Below, piece by piece: positions 28,106 to 28,164 of a stretch of 28,164 nucleotides of DNA. Both the position numbers and the translations under genes were made by a program. The number at the start of each line of letters is the position of its first letter. Position 1 is the first letter of the stretch. Below the pieces are notes generated by a model. It did not search any database. It had not been told where the DNA came from and saw only the letters and a program-made list of their open reading frames with translations. This DNA comes from Pelargonium nanum (Eukaryota > Streptophyta > Magnoliopsida > Geraniales > Geraniaceae), in NCBI GenBank assembly GCA_036897485.1, contig JAYMTF010000941.1, forward strand, positions 1 through 28,164. The letters run 5' to 3'.

Positions 28106-28164
28106 GTAGCTTTTTTTTTTTCGTTTTTTTTCACTCTTTACTCTTTCTCCCTGGCTGTTTGGTT

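Noticed and set aside
1-28164. CRISPR arrays, bacterial operons, or phage/plasmid features
   Set aside because: The window is clearly plant nuclear DNA. The regular repeats found are tandem intron or intergenic repeats without spacer architecture.

Overview
The window is nuclear DNA from a flowering plant, most likely a eudicot. The evidence is plant-type introns (GT-AG with AT-rich interiors), plant gene families, and intergenic DNA full of short plant transposons (Au-like SINE, Stowaway MITE, hAT-like and CACTA-like pieces). I cannot name the species from sequence alone.

Layout. 1-3540 is gene-poor and repeat-rich: the end of a CACTA-type element at the left edge, an orphan promoter-like block near 1353-1410, an 88-90 bp tandem array, an unrecognised short ORF and two decayed SINE copies. 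A single-exon cytosolic class I small heat-shock protein gene (3757-4233, +) follows, with phased heat-shock half-sites and a TATA box. 4234-7679 has no clear intact gene. It holds a weak minus-strand terminal-exon candidate and a minus-strand fragment with three PPR-like blocks. A five-exon DUF810/MUN-domain gene runs from 7680 to 13214 (+). It converges on a 23-exon gene for STT3, the catalytic subunit of oligosaccharyltransferase (14636-22327, -). The SNW/SKIP splicing and transcription factor gene has an uninterrupted CDS (24781-26595, +) behind a repeat-filled 5'UTR intron. The window ends in exon 1 of APC3/CDC27 (28001 onward, +).

I rebuilt both multi-exon genes by hand from splice sites, phase and family conservation. 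The phases close without error: 967 codons plus stop for the DUF810 gene and 780 plus stop for STT3. The genes are unrelated housekeeping or stress genes and do not form a pathway or cluster.

The most notable signals are these. The first introns of three adjacent, unrelated genes are each built from internal repeats. A 105-nt STT3 intron is a multiple of three with no in-frame stop, so retention would add a hydrophobic 35-residue segment. The DUF810 gene has a GC-AG intron that carries a SINE with a perfect 8-bp target duplication. Five GAA half-sites upstream of the small HSP gene sit on one 10-bp helical phase. I found no convincing previously undescribed multi-gene system.
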